Assembly (NCBI RefSeq): GCF_965215815.1
Contig: NZ_CBDCEO010000013.1
Location: forward strand, 372,001-436,000
Direction: 5' to 3'
DNA from: Poriferisodalis sp965215815
Lineage (GTDB): Bacteria; Actinomycetota; Acidimicrobiia; Acidimicrobiales; Poriferisodalaceae
DNA: 64,000 nt
Shown here: positions 1 through 8,410 of the stretch, one piece after another
How the letters are laid out: each line of letters starts with the position of its first letter
Position numbering within the stretch: position 1 is the first letter of the stretch
The notes under the pieces: model-generated
Database searches by the model: none
What the model was told of the DNA's origin: nothing
The model's input: the letters and a program-made list of their open reading frames with translations, nothing else
Translations under genes and position numbers: made by a program

Positions 1-901
1 CGATGGCAGGCACCAAGTAGGCGAGTGTCTTGCCCGTGCCGGTGGGGGCCTCGATGAGTTGACGCGTGCCGGAACACAGGGCATCGGAGACCCGCCGAGC
101 CATCCGCACTTGCTGAGGCCGAGGTCGCCGGCCGGGGGACATGAGCACCCCGCCCTCGTCCAGCATCGCCGCAGCGCGCTCGGGCTCGACGGGATGGGAT
201 CCATGTTCGGGTTCAGGCAAGCGAACGTCAGGCACAACATCTGACAGGTCGGCCAACTGGCCAATCGAGGTCAAGAACTCAGTCCACGGATGACCTGCCG
301 TTCCCAAGACCCAGCGTTGGAGACGACGCCCCGCATCGTCCTCGTCGAGGACCGACAGCAGATGCGGCACAACCGCCGCCAGCAAGCGCGCATCGCCGAG
401 CGCCCGGTGGACATCGCGCGGCGCTCGGCCCGCCAAGCACTGGGCGAGATCATCGAGGTTGCGGCCCTTTGGTGGGGAGCTGCCGTCGACGTTGCGGACA
501 ATTTCCTGGCCGGCTCGTGGAAACGCCACATGTGCCAATTCCAATGTGTCAAGTCGCCGGCCGCCGATCGTGGGCAGGCCGGTCTGCTCTGCTGCCGCGT
601 CCAGCAACGGGTAGTCGTAGCCGAAGCCGTTGTGCGCCATGAGCGGCCGGTCGCCGGCAAATGCAGCGAATTGACGCAGCGCCTCGCCAAGCGTCGGAGC
701 TCGCGCCAGCTCGTCGTCTGTCAGCCCGGTGAGATTCCGTGTGTGCAGACGAAGCGGCCGGGTCGGCCGCACCAGCGTCTCGAACTGACCAGTCTCCGCG
801 CCGTCGGCGATCAATACGGCGCCGATGTCGATGATTTCATGCGCCGGCGGGTTGGAGCGGTCCGCGTTCGCCTCCAGATCGAACACCACGTACTCGCGCA
901 T
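1..901 (-). CDS. Exonuclease/helicase fusion, DinG-type (partial, runs off left edge)
   Basis: Starts at ATG 899-901 and stays open to base 1, so about 300 N-terminal residues are visible. The first 170 residues form a DEDDh 3'-5' exonuclease domain. They carry the exo I pair in FDLEA near residues 7-11, an exo II-like AHNGFGYDYPLL, and an exo III HRALGDARLL. A linker follows, and near the left edge comes the Walker A motif EAPTGTGKT of a superfamily 2 DinG/XPD-like helicase. Known relatives with this order, such as the Bacillus-type DinG, pair an epsilon-like nuclease with a helicase fold and act in DNA repair. The helicase body, with any Fe-S cysteines and the DEAH box, lies outside the window. 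The gene reads the same way as the upstream DoxX gene, about 100 bases away. Confidence 0.9.
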   Translation of the reverse strand, partial: MREYVVFDLEANADRSNPPAHEIIDIGAVLIADGAETGQFETLVRPTRPLRLHTRNLTGLTDDELARAPTLGEALRQFAAFAGDRPLMAHNGFGYDYPLLDAAAEQTGLPTIGGRRLDTLELAHVAFPRAGQEIVRNVDGSSPPKGRNLDDLAQCLAGRAPRDVHRALGDARLLAAVVPHLLSVLDEDDAGRRLQRWVLGTAGHPWTEFLTSIGQLADLSDVVPDVRLPEPEHGSHPVEPERAAAMLDEGGVLMSPGRRPRPQQVRMARRVSDALCSGTRQLIEAPTGTGKTLAYLVPAI

Positions 902-1004
902 CGTCCACCGCTCGCTAGCCGATTACCTTGCAGCAACGTAGTCGACGCAACAAAGACGGCCCCCGTTGCCGGGAGGCCGTCGTGCAACCGCGAGCGCTCC
1001 GGGT

Positions 1005-1475
1005 CTACAGCAGTTCGCGTCCGAGGAGCTTGCGCTCGAGGCTGTACTTGCGGGCGCCCAGGACACCGATGATTCCGGCGATGGCGAACCACAGCAGCGG
1101 CACCTCGCCTCCGTGGCCGCCGAAGCCAGCGCCAGCCGGGAAGATGTGCGGCCAGATGCCATTCGGGGCGTGCACGTCGAAGTACGCCCAGATCATCTGC
1201 ACGACGAGCGCGCCTGCTGCGAGTCGGGTCAAGAACCCCGTCGCGATCAAGATCGCGGCAATCAATTCGACCCAGCCAGCGATGTCGACCTTCACACCCA
1301 GCGGATGGTCGGCGGGAAAGCCCCAGAGCAGGAACGCCTTCTGGATCCCGTGCAGGAATGCGAAGAACGCGAAGAAGAGCCGGAAGAGGAAATAGAACTC
1401 CTCTGACCATCGTTCCAGAAATTGGCCGAAGAGCGGCGGTGGCGTTGCTGTTGCAGCATCGCTCTGCATTTGCAT
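1005..1475 (-). CDS. DoxX family membrane protein
   Basis: A 156-residue membrane protein with four hydrophobic segments, at about residues 25-45, 65-85, 90-110 and 130-150, as in the DoxX/TQO small-subunit-like family. These proteins are linked to quinone or redox processes in the membrane, but the exact role is usually unknown. I chose the ATG at 1473-1475 because an AAAGGA Shine-Dalgarno sequence sits 7 bases upstream. A longer in-frame start at 1517 lacks one. Upstream, around 1494-1514, two TGCATGC-like half-sites form an imperfect inverted repeat that could be an operator. The next gene on this strand is the exonuclease-helicase. Confidence 0.85.
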   Translation of the reverse strand: MQMQSDAATATPPPLFGQFLERWSEEFYFLFRLFFAFFAFLHGIQKAFLLWGFPADHPLGVKVDIAGWVELIAAILIATGFLTRLAAGALVVQMIWAYFDVHAPNGIWPHIFPAGAGFGGHGGEVPLLWFAIAGIIGVLGARKYSLERKLLGRELL

Positions 1476-1660
1476 GTTGAAGTCCTTTATGAAAGTGCAT
1501 GCGACTGATGCATGCAACGTGCGGCCAGTGACTCTATGTCGCCACGAGACCTGGAACCGGGATTTCTGGGCCGTGTCTGGGCGATGAACGAGACCGGCAG
1601 CTCAGCCGCTGCCGCGTCCGGCGGCCGCGGCCTGACGGGGGGTCATCTACAACTCCTCCC

Positions 1661-3061
1661 GTGGGTCTGTTCGTAGGCTGCGGCGTCGTGCGGCATCGGC
1701 CGGATCGGCTGTTCCTGCTGACGGGTGGCGTGCAAGGCTTGGCCTTCGCATGGGGCCTGCCGGCGATGGTGTGGTGGGTCGTCGATCTGCGGCTGTCCCC
1801 TTTCCGGCTCGCCGTGCTGGGTACCGCGCTTGTGCTGTCAATCCTCGTGGCCGAAACGCCGACCGGCGTGATCGCCGACCTCTACAGCCGCAAATACTCA
1901 GTCGTCGCCGCCTATGTGGTGATGGGCACGGCGATGGCGCTGGGCCCGGTGACAGAGCTGTTCGGCGTCCTCATCGTCTGGCAGGTGCTGTGGGGCATCG
2001 GCTGGACACTGCAGAGTGGTGCCGCCACGGCCTGGATGACCGATGAGTTGGCGCTCGCAGCCCGCACCTACCGAATCGGCGCGCTGCCACCCGTTCCCGC
2101 TCGAGCAACCCAGCAAGATCGCGAGACAGCCGGCGGCGACGACACAGACGGCGGCGACTGGCCCGACCGGACAACTGACCAGCTCATCGTGCGCCATGCC
2201 ATCTGGCGCTCGGTAGGCGTCATGGTCGGATTGGCCGCTGCCACGGCAATGGGAGCTTGGTCGATTCGGGGGTCGATGGCTGCGATGGGCATGCTTGCGG
2301 TCGCTGCGGCTGCCTATCTGGCTATCACGATGCCCGAAGCTGGCTTCGAGTCACCTCGCCGACGAGTTCAGGGGGGCGGCGCCCCCAAGATTCAGCACAC
2401 CAGCGCCTGGGCGGACGCCGTCACATTGTGGAAACGGGGCGCACGCCTCGTCCGCCGCAATCCATCGCTGCTTGCAGTGACCATCTCCGCGGCCATCGCC
2501 GCCGGGGCGTGGGAGGCCAACGATCGACTGTCCGCCTTGCGGCTGTTCGATCTCGGCCTTACTGAGCTCGATGGTCGTGGGGCGGTGCTGTTCTTCGGCG
2601 CCGCCTGGTTCGTGATGTCTGCGCTGGCGATTCCAATGATGACTTGGCTCCACGGTCACCTTGAGCGCTCGCAGGCCGACCAGCGATCGGCTCGGCATGA
2701 TGCGATTCTGCTGGCACGATTCTTGGCCATTGCCGCAGTAGGCGCCGTGGTATTGGCGCTGAGTCCGTGGTTCGCCGTTGCTCTGGTCGGCTGGGCAGTC
2801 CTCGACGTCGCGGGCGAGACGGCGTACTCGCTGACAGAAGCGATGGCGAATCGCCATGCCGACTCGTCGGTGCGCGCCACCGTCGTCTCATTCGTCGGCC
2901 AATCCCAAGCGGTGGGAGAGGTAGCGATCGGTCTAGCGCTGGGCACTGTGGCGCAAGTGGTGACGGTGCCGGTGGCGCTGGCAATCGCCGCATTGCTCTT
3001 CGCTGTGTCGGCCGCACCGGTGGCACTGGTCGGCAGGCGCGCGCAAGGCGCGGCGCAGTAG
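1661..3061 (+). CDS. MFS transporter
   Basis: A 466-residue polytopic protein with about 12 hydrophobic segments, split by a hydrophilic loop of roughly 50 residues rich in Asp and Thr around residues 145-185, as expected for the central loop of the major facilitator superfamily. A motif A-like GVIADLYSRK lies between helices 2 and 3, near residue 70. The substrate cannot be read from sequence; the overall pattern suggests a drug or metabolite exporter. The start is uncertain: GTG at 1661 is used, but no good Shine-Dalgarno precedes it, and a GTG about 27 bases downstream is possible. The gene is convergent with the VOC gene. Confidence 0.8.
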   Translation: MGLFVGCGVVRHRPDRLFLLTGGVQGLAFAWGLPAMVWWVVDLRLSPFRLAVLGTALVLSILVAETPTGVIADLYSRKYSVVAAYVVMGTAMALGPVTELFGVLIVWQVLWGIGWTLQSGAATAWMTDELALAARTYRIGALPPVPARATQQDRETAGGDDTDGGDWPDRTTDQLIVRHAIWRSVGVMVGLAAATAMGAWSIRGSMAAMGMLAVAAAAYLAITMPEAGFESPRRRVQGGGAPKIQHTSAWADAVTLWKRGARLVRRNPSLLAVTISAAIAAGAWEANDRLSALRLFDLGLTELDGRGAVLFFGAAWFVMSALAIPMMTWLHGHLERSQADQRSARHDAILLARFLAIAAVGAVVLALSPWFAVALVGWAVLDVAGETAYSLTEAMANRHADSSVRATVVSFVGQSQAVGEVAIGLALGTVAQVVTVPVALAIAALLFAVSAAPVALVGRRAQGAAQ

Positions 3062-3104
3062 TCCAGGTCGTCCCGAAGCGACCCCGAACGGCTCTAGCCG
3101 AGAG

Positions 3105-3575
3105 TTATGAGCCTTCGGCCATCTCGGCCATGGCGGCTTCGGTCCGGCGCGCCATTTCTTCGGGATCGATGTCCTCGATGTGCGTCATGACGTTCCAGGC
3201 GTGGCCCCACGGATCCTCGAACTGCCCGGATCGGTCGCCATAGAATTGGTCCTCGACGGGACGCAGTTCGATGGCGCCTGCTGCCAGTGCCGCAGCGAAA
3301 ATGGCGTCCACGTCTTCTACATAGACGCTCATGTGGACCGGCGTCCCGCCGAGACTCTTGGGCCCAACGAATCCCATTTCGGGGAACTCGTCGGCCACCA
3401 TGATGAGCGATTCGCCCAGCACCAGCTCGGAATGGCCGATCTTGCCGCCCATATCGAGGCGCATCCGTTCGGTCATGCCCAAGACGTTGATGTAGAAGTC
3501 AATCGCCTCGGCAGCGCCGTCGACGCTGAGTGTCGGGGAGACACGGGGGTAGTCGTCGGGAATGGGTTGCACCAT
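3105..3575 (-). CDS. VOC (glyoxalase/bleomycin-resistance fold) family protein
   Basis: A 156-residue protein with the beta-alpha-beta-beta-beta pattern of vicinal oxygen chelate proteins, closest in style to the PhnB/YdfR-like branch. It opens with PRVSPTLSVDGAAEAIDFY and ends with EDPWGHAWNVMTHIEDI, where Glu and His are typical of the metal-site region. A Shine-Dalgarno AAGGA precedes the ATG by 9 bases. The C-terminal tail is acidic and Met/Ala-rich, and may be a helical extension. The substrate is unknown. It lies upstream of and on the same strand as nothing obvious, and is convergent with the MFS gene. Confidence 0.85.
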   Translation of the reverse strand: MVQPIPDDYPRVSPTLSVDGAAEAIDFYINVLGMTERMRLDMGGKIGHSELVLGESLIMVADEFPEMGFVGPKSLGGTPVHMSVYVEDVDAIFAAALAAGAIELRPVEDQFYGDRSGQFEDPWGHAWNVMTHIEDIDPEEMARRTEAAMAEMAEGS

Positions 3576-3656
3576 GATCAGCTGTCCTTGGGGTTCGTTT
3601 GCTTCATTTCGAGCGAGCCGATGCTCGGTCCGCCGGAGGGCGGGAGTGGGCTGACG

Positions 3657-4175
3657 CTAGTGGGCAAGGAGTACTTTGACGGCTTGCGAGACGGCTGCTT
3701 CGGCGCGAGCCTCAAGTCCCGAACTGTCAGCACTCGCTATCGGATGCTCGATGACGGTGAATGGGTGCTCAGGCACACCTTGGACGCGCGCCATCAACTC
3801 TGCAGCATCAACAAAGGCGCTGGTCATGACGCTGACGGCGGGAATTCCGACCCGCTCGACTGCGACTGCGTCGTGCAGACTGCACGACGAGCAACTGCCT
3901 CAGTCGCCGACGCCGGCCAGCACGGCGTCCCAGCCCATGGCCTCGGCCAGCAACTCGTGCTGCGCGGGCGCGCTGTAGTTGGGTTTGATCCGCCGGATCA
4001 CCTTGGCAACGCCGTGGCGGTCGCGAAGCAAGCGTTCGACGTGGTCGAAGAACGGCCTGGTGTTCTCCTTACCGTTGGAGATGATGCCGATGGTGGCGCC
4101 CTTCAGAGTGGCGAGCCGCGCCGGCGCCGCGAACCCAGCGGCGTCTTGCTCGTGGGTCGGGTTCAGCACTTCCAC
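3657..4175 (-). CDS. UGSC-family selenoprotein (in-frame UGA read as selenocysteine)
   Basis: GTG start at 4173-4175 with an AAGGAGG Shine-Dalgarno 6 bases upstream. The frame reaches TGA at 3900-3902 (codon 92) and stays open for 80 more codons to TAG at 3657-3659, giving 172 residues. Reading TGA as Sec gives ...GVGDUGSCSSCSLHDA..., the signature motif of the UGSC family, known as selenoproteins or Cys homologues from marine bacteria. Sec92 and Cys95 form a UxxC redox-like pair, and Cys98 follows. The downstream part is clearly coding, with a VGIPAVSVMTSAF stretch and an amphipathic C-terminus. A SECIS hairpin follows the UGA at the spacing seen in E. coli fdhF. The natural call without recoding would be a 91-residue truncated protein. 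The function is unknown, probably a thiol/selenol redox enzyme. The upstream genes at 4292 and 5121 lie on the same strand and may form a pathway with it. Confidence 0.92.
3870..3902 (-). promoter_or_regulatory. Bacterial SECIS element after the UGA of the UGSC gene
   Basis: Directly after UGA (3900-3902) come 11 unpaired bases, then a perfect stem: GTCGTGC at 3888-3882 pairs with GCACGAC at 3876-3870, around an AGTCT apical loop. An extra A-T pair can close the loop to 3 bases. The 11-base spacing and the G and U at loop positions 23-24, counted from the U of UGA, coincide with the SelB-contacting bases of E. coli fdhF. The bulged U17 of E. coli is a C here. Confidence 0.88.
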
Positions 4176-4291
4176 GTCAAGCCTCCTTGGGCGGCATCGC
4201 GCCCCCGCTAGCTCCCGGCTGCGTACATGCTGCCACGAGGACAGTTCCGATGGGCATGCTCAGCGCGGGACGGGCCACTCTGGTTGGCAGG

Positions 4292-5071
4292 TCAGCCGTT
4301 GATGCTGTCGTAGCCGGCAAACAAGAACTCGAACGCAGCGTCGGCGGGATGCGCTGTTCCGAACATCTCGCTGTACGGAAGCGAAGCTCCGCCAAACGCG
4401 GCCTCGTTCCAGTAGGGGTCGGCGCGATCCACCTCGCTCCACGGTCCGACGTACGCGTAGGGGTACGGATGGGCTGTGTCGCCCGGTGACAGGCCGTACG
4501 TGGCTCGGGTTCCACCTTCGGCATCGCCGATTGCTGTTGCGATGTCAAAGTGCCCCGGCCACAGCTGAACCTCGTCGGCGTCAACGGCGCCTGGCAATGC
4601 CCCCAGCTGGTCCAAGACGTCGTTGCCAAGTCGGAACCACGACTCGAGGTGCGCACCCACCTCGGGACTGACCCGCAGCCAGCGCTCGGCATCACCAAGC
4701 TCAGGACTGTCCGGCTCTCGAGCTTCCGTCCCTGGGGAGACACCCACGAAAGCGGCTGCCGCCGCCAGCGTGGTGATGTGCATGCTGCGCTGCACGCCGC
4801 CCTCTTCGGCGTACAGCTCGTCGCCTGCAATCCATACACGGCACTCCATCTCACCGGCTCGGGCCATGGGGACGTCGAAGATTGGGGTGCCGAAACCCGC
4901 AGTCAGGCTCCGCAGGCCGAACCGACCTGTCGCGACACGTCGGGCCTCGCCGACCACCGCATACGCCATCCGGTGGTAGTCCTCGACTGACGCCAGGTAT
5001 TCCTCCGGCAGTTCGTTGAGCAAACCGCCGTAGGCGTGCTTCGGCTGCTGCGGGTCGGAATTGTCCTTCAT
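4292..5071 (-). CDS. Hypothetical protein in the UGSC selenoprotein cluster
   Basis: A soluble protein of about 259 residues from the ATG at 5069-5071. A longer frame to 5149 would overlap the upstream gene, and its extra N-terminus is low-complexity and Arg-rich. No family is recognised. Visible traits are a leading acidic/polar segment, a glycine-rich middle (RVATGRFGLRSLTAGFGTP), and a Tyr/Pro/Trp-rich C-terminal part with PYPYAYVGPW. There is no signal peptide or membrane segment. It sits between the selenoprotein gene (116 bases downstream) and the gene at 5121-6185 (49 bases upstream). All three are on the same strand, suggesting one transcription unit. Confidence 0.7.
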   Translation of the reverse strand: MKDNSDPQQPKHAYGGLLNELPEEYLASVEDYHRMAYAVVGEARRVATGRFGLRSLTAGFGTPIFDVPMARAGEMECRVWIAGDELYAEEGGVQRSMHITTLAAAAAFVGVSPGTEAREPDSPELGDAERWLRVSPEVGAHLESWFRLGNDVLDQLGALPGAVDADEVQLWPGHFDIATAIGDAEGGTRATYGLSPGDTAHPYPYAYVGPWSEVDRADPYWNEAAFGGASLPYSEMFGTAHPADAAFEFLFAGYDSING

Positions 5072-5120
5072 GCTGCGAGTCTTGCGCGACCCACGGTCGG
5101 TGGGGTCGCGGGTTACAGGT

Positions 5121-6185
5121 TCAGCGCACTTCGCAGTCGACGCAGGCACCGACTGCGACGGTGGCGGCGTGACTGCGAGTGCCCAGCCACGGCGGGATGA
5201 CAGCGGCGAAGCCGCCCGCAGGTCCTCCCGCAGCGATGATCAAGAGGTCTTCTGGCGCTTCGAGTCCGGGGTACTCGCGTTCGGCCCGGTCCTTGACGAC
5301 AGCTCCCTTGCCGACGGCAGCCCAGTCGCCCCGTCGCACCCGTGCCCGCTCGTACACACATTGTGCGATGTCGTCCTTCGCCCAGCCGGCCGCGTCGAAG
5401 TGCTCCCGCAGCTGTGGCGGCACCACCACCGCATAGTTGCCCGGCCAGATGGAGTAGTTGAGCTGATTGGCCCGGATTTCTGCGGCGATGGTCTCGCATA
5501 GCTCGGCCGGGTCGGTCGTCCACTCGTTCATGATCTGGCGGGGTGCCATCGATGCCACCGCTGTCACCGACGACACTTGGCCGCGTTCTGCGGTCGTGGT
5601 GCCGAGCCGCTGATCGCCCAACGACACCCACCCGGTTGCTTCCTCGTCTTCCGCGATGCAGTAGCCGAGCTTGCCGGGGTGGCCCAGAGTCGAGCGGTCG
5701 ATGCCGCCAGGTCGCACGTCAAGCACATTCGTCAGCACCAGGCGCACTGCCCTGCCGATGACCGCCCGCGACCGGTCGGCTCCTCCGAGCACGCTGAAGG
5801 TGGCGTCCATCGCCAGCTCGTGCCGGATGGGGCCATTCACGATCAGCAGCACGGCGCAGCCGCCGGTCGACGCCGTCGGCCCGTGGAGGCCGAATTCCGG
5901 CTGCAACATGGCGGTGAGCGCAGTGACGACAACCGGGAAGTGCGGTGGCAGACAGCCCGCCATCACAGCGTTGACGGCGGCCTTTTCCGCAGTGATGGCC
6001 CGGGCTCGCACGGGCTCGATGCCGATGAGGTGGTCCGGTTCCAGCATCGCCCAGTCCAGGCAGGCCGCGACCGCGTCGGCGGTGGGCGGTACCACGGGTA
6101 GACCGTCAGTCCAGCCGCGCGAGTGAAATGCCTCCTGCGCGTCGGCCAGGTCGTCGACGTCGATGCGGCCCGATGTCAGCTGCAT
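5121..6185 (-). CDS. Conserved hypothetical protein, probable partner of the UGSC selenoprotein
   Basis: A 354-residue protein from the ATG at 6183-6185. An in-frame extension to 6314 is Cys/Arg-rich and looks non-coding. It opens with SRGWTDGLPVVPPT, a motif I associate with proteins encoded beside UGSC genes; that link is from memory, not from a search. Long Ala/Val-rich helices and strands follow, with a STGGCAVLLIVNGPI segment near residues 125-140 and a C-terminal CVDC pair. No membrane segment is evident. The stop TGA is followed by sequence that makes no sense as protein, so it is a true stop. It is first in the three-gene cluster with the 4292 gene and the selenoprotein. Confidence 0.75.
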   Translation of the reverse strand: MQLTSGRIDVDDLADAQEAFHSRGWTDGLPVVPPTADAVAACLDWAMLEPDHLIGIEPVRARAITAEKAAVNAVMAGCLPPHFPVVVTALTAMLQPEFGLHGPTASTGGCAVLLIVNGPIRHELAMDATFSVLGGADRSRAVIGRAVRLVLTNVLDVRPGGIDRSTLGHPGKLGYCIAEDEEATGWVSLGDQRLGTTTAERGQVSSVTAVASMAPRQIMNEWTTDPAELCETIAAEIRANQLNYSIWPGNYAVVVPPQLREHFDAAGWAKDDIAQCVYERARVRRGDWAAVGKGAVVKDRAEREYPGLEAPEDLLIIAAGGPAGGFAAVIPPWLGTRSHAATVAVGACVDCEVR

Positions 6186-6243
6186 GTCCGCGACCCTATG
6201 GCGACTACACGAACAGGACAGCCGGCAAGAACGCTGTGCGGCG

Positions 6244-7020
6244 TTAGCTGCGCTCCAACAACCCTGAGAGCATGCCGCGTGAGTCGTCCGACGCCGGTCC
6301 TGCCGCGTTGGCAAGTACCCGCGACGCCAGTCGCTCGAACGGCAGCGACTGCAGCCATACCCAGCCTGTGCCCGACACGGTCGCCAGGAACAGGCCCTCC
6401 CCGCCGAAGAACATCGACTTGAGGTTGCCCGCCCGCTCGATCGTGTAGTTGAGCGACGGTTGCAGTGCGACCAGGCAGCCGGTGTCGAGCCTGACGGTCT
6501 GGTTGTTCAACTGAACGGCCTTGATCGAGCCGCCAGCGTGCAGGAAGGTCATCCCGTCACCCGACAGACGCTGGAGGATGAAGCCCTCGCCGCCGAACAG
6601 CCCGGTGCCGACGCCGCGCTGCCAGGCAATGTCGAGCTTGGTGCCCATGGCCGCGCACAGGAAAGCGTCACGCTGGGCAATGATCTCGCCGCCCATCTGT
6701 GCGAGATCCACCGGGATGATCTTGCCCGGATAGCCCGCTGCGAACCCGACCTTGGCCTTGCCAGCGGCGCCGGTATTGGTGAAGTGGGTGAGGTACAGCG
6801 ACTCGCCGGAGATGACGCGCTTGCCGGCGCCTTTGAGCTTGCCCCACATTCCTGAGTCCGGCTCGGACCCGTCGCCCATGACCGACTCGAACGAGATGCC
6901 GTCTTCGATGAACATCATCGTGCCGGCCTCGCCGACAACGGTCTCGCCGGGATCGAGTTCGACCTCGACGAATTGCATGTCGTCGCCGAAGATTTCGTAG
7001 TCGACTTCGTGGCTCTGCAT
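6244..7020 (-). CDS. AIM24/TIGR00266 family protein
   Basis: 258 residues from the ATG at 7018-7020, which has GAGGAG about 12 bases upstream. The in-frame extension to 7137 looks non-coding. The protein has the glycine-rich beta-repeat pattern of the AIM24/TIGR00266 family (double-psi beta-barrel-like), including VEVELDPGETVVGEAGTMM near the start, GLFGGEGFILQRLSG in the middle, and SMFFGGEGLFLATV followed by GWVWLQSLPF near the end. Bacterial members are cytosolic or membrane-associated with no firmly known function. It is on the same strand as the amidohydrolase at 7177 and the upstream VWA gene, so co-transcription is possible. Confidence 0.88.
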   Translation of the reverse strand: MQSHEVDYEIFGDDMQFVEVELDPGETVVGEAGTMMFIEDGISFESVMGDGSEPDSGMWGKLKGAGKRVISGESLYLTHFTNTGAAGKAKVGFAAGYPGKIIPVDLAQMGGEIIAQRDAFLCAAMGTKLDIAWQRGVGTGLFGGEGFILQRLSGDGMTFLHAGGSIKAVQLNNQTVRLDTGCLVALQPSLNYTIERAGNLKSMFFGGEGLFLATVSGTGWVWLQSLPFERLASRVLANAAGPASDDSRGMLSGLLERS

Positions 7021-7176
7021 GACTGTTGAAGGCTCCTCGTTCGCAGGATGCGTACGCGCGCGGCGCACGCTGTCCACGGTAGCCCTCGGCCTGCTGACGC
7101 CTGGGGCGCGCAGGGCACGTGAATTGGGCGCGCTCAAGCTCTCATCGCGACGGATCAGGCGCCCGTTTGCTACCGG

Positions 7177-8325
7177 TCAGACTGAGGCAGCGGCAAGCCG
7201 GTCGCCGCCGACCGGAAGCCTCGACAAGTCGATGTCGTAGAGCTCGGCCGAGTTGTTGCACAGGATGTCCTCGGTCTGCTCGATCGTGAGGTGCGCCGAG
7301 TGCTCGTCGAGCAGCTCCTGACTCCACGGCCACGTGCTGTCGGAGTGCGGAAAGTCGTTCGCCCACAGCAGGCGTCGGTGGTTGACGTCGTTCACCATCT
7401 TGAACGCCACCCAGTCGTCCTGAAATGTGGTGTAGATGTGCTCGCTGAAGTACTCACTCGGCAGCTTCGAAAGCTCCTGTCCCGGCGGCAACCAGAAGCG
7501 GTGCCGCTTGTAGGCGTGATCCATCCGATACATGTAATGCGGCACCCAGCCAGCGTCGGCTTCGACGCAGACGACCTTCAGTCCGGGGTTGCGCTCGAAC
7601 ACGCCGCCGAATACCAGCGTGCCCATGATGTCCTGGTTGGCCCGGATGATGGTCATGAAGGCGTTGGCCTTCGGACCGCGTGTCCGGCCTTGGCCGCGAC
7701 TGGTGAGGATGTGCCACGACACCGGCAGGCCCAGGTCGACGGCGGCTTGCCAGAACGGGTCCCAGCGGGGATCGTCGAAGTCGAACTCGGTGTGCGGGTT
7801 GCCGGACATCATCACGCCGCGCATACCCGCTTCAGCCATCGCGGTGATGTCGTCGATGGCTTCCTCCACTGAGCGCAACGCCGTCTGCCCGACCGCCAGC
7901 AGCCGATCGGTATCGACCGAGCAATAGTCGGCGATCCACCGGTTGTAGGCGTCCATCGCCGCCTTCTTGTAGTCCGGGTCGGAGTGGTTGCACAGCACCA
8001 TGCCCACCGACGGGTAGATCACCTCAGCGGAGACACCGTCTCGATCTTGATCGGCAGTGCGGGTCGTGGAGTCGTAGCTGCTGCGCGGCAACTCCTCGTA
8101 CGCCGCGCTGCGCTTCAGCTCCTCGGGCTTCTGGCCCGCAGCGGCAATGAGCCCCATGTCGATTGTGCGCTTCATGCCGTCGATGACGTAGACGTCACCC
8201 CGCTCTTCGGTCCACTCGACGTGTGGCGCGACATCGCGCCACTTCGGATCGATGTAGTCCGTGTAGCAATTGCGCGCCTCTGCGATGTGCGAGTCGGCGG
8301 AGATAATCGGATAGTCGACGTCCAT
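7177..8325 (-). CDS. Amidohydrolase family (metal-dependent TIM-barrel) protein
   Basis: 382 residues from the ATG at 8323-8325, preceded by a purine-rich GAAAGAGA. An early SADSHI carries the Asp-x-His metal motif of the amidohydrolase-2 family, which includes ACMSD-like decarboxylases and hydrolases. Further ligands appear in SWHILTS near residue 200, EADAGWVPHYMYRMDHAY near residue 260, and WANDFPHSDSTWP near residue 325, where the Asp is catalytic in the family. Actinobacteria have many paralogues; the one at 50213-51364 in this window is related in layout. The likely reaction is hydrolysis or decarboxylation of a cyclic or aromatic acid, but the substrate is unknown. Confidence 0.9.
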   Translation of the reverse strand: MDVDYPIISADSHIAEARNCYTDYIDPKWRDVAPHVEWTEERGDVYVIDGMKRTIDMGLIAAAGQKPEELKRSAAYEELPRSSYDSTTRTADQDRDGVSAEVIYPSVGMVLCNHSDPDYKKAAMDAYNRWIADYCSVDTDRLLAVGQTALRSVEEAIDDITAMAEAGMRGVMMSGNPHTEFDFDDPRWDPFWQAAVDLGLPVSWHILTSRGQGRTRGPKANAFMTIIRANQDIMGTLVFGGVFERNPGLKVVCVEADAGWVPHYMYRMDHAYKRHRFWLPPGQELSKLPSEYFSEHIYTTFQDDWVAFKMVNDVNHRRLLWANDFPHSDSTWPWSQELLDEHSAHLTIEQTEDILCNNSAELYDIDLSRLPVGGDRLAAASV

Positions 8326-8410
8326 ATTCTCTCTTTCTGTCCAGCCCCGTCGCGGATCGTACTTTGCCGCCGTACACCACGACCGGGCTGGCCAAGCGCA
8401 ACGACCGGAG

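Noticed and set aside
5100..5123. TGA at the end of the 5121-6185 gene as another selenocysteine codon
   Set aside because: The following frame reads TCNPRPHRPW and so on with no family sense, and no stem lies at the correct distance.
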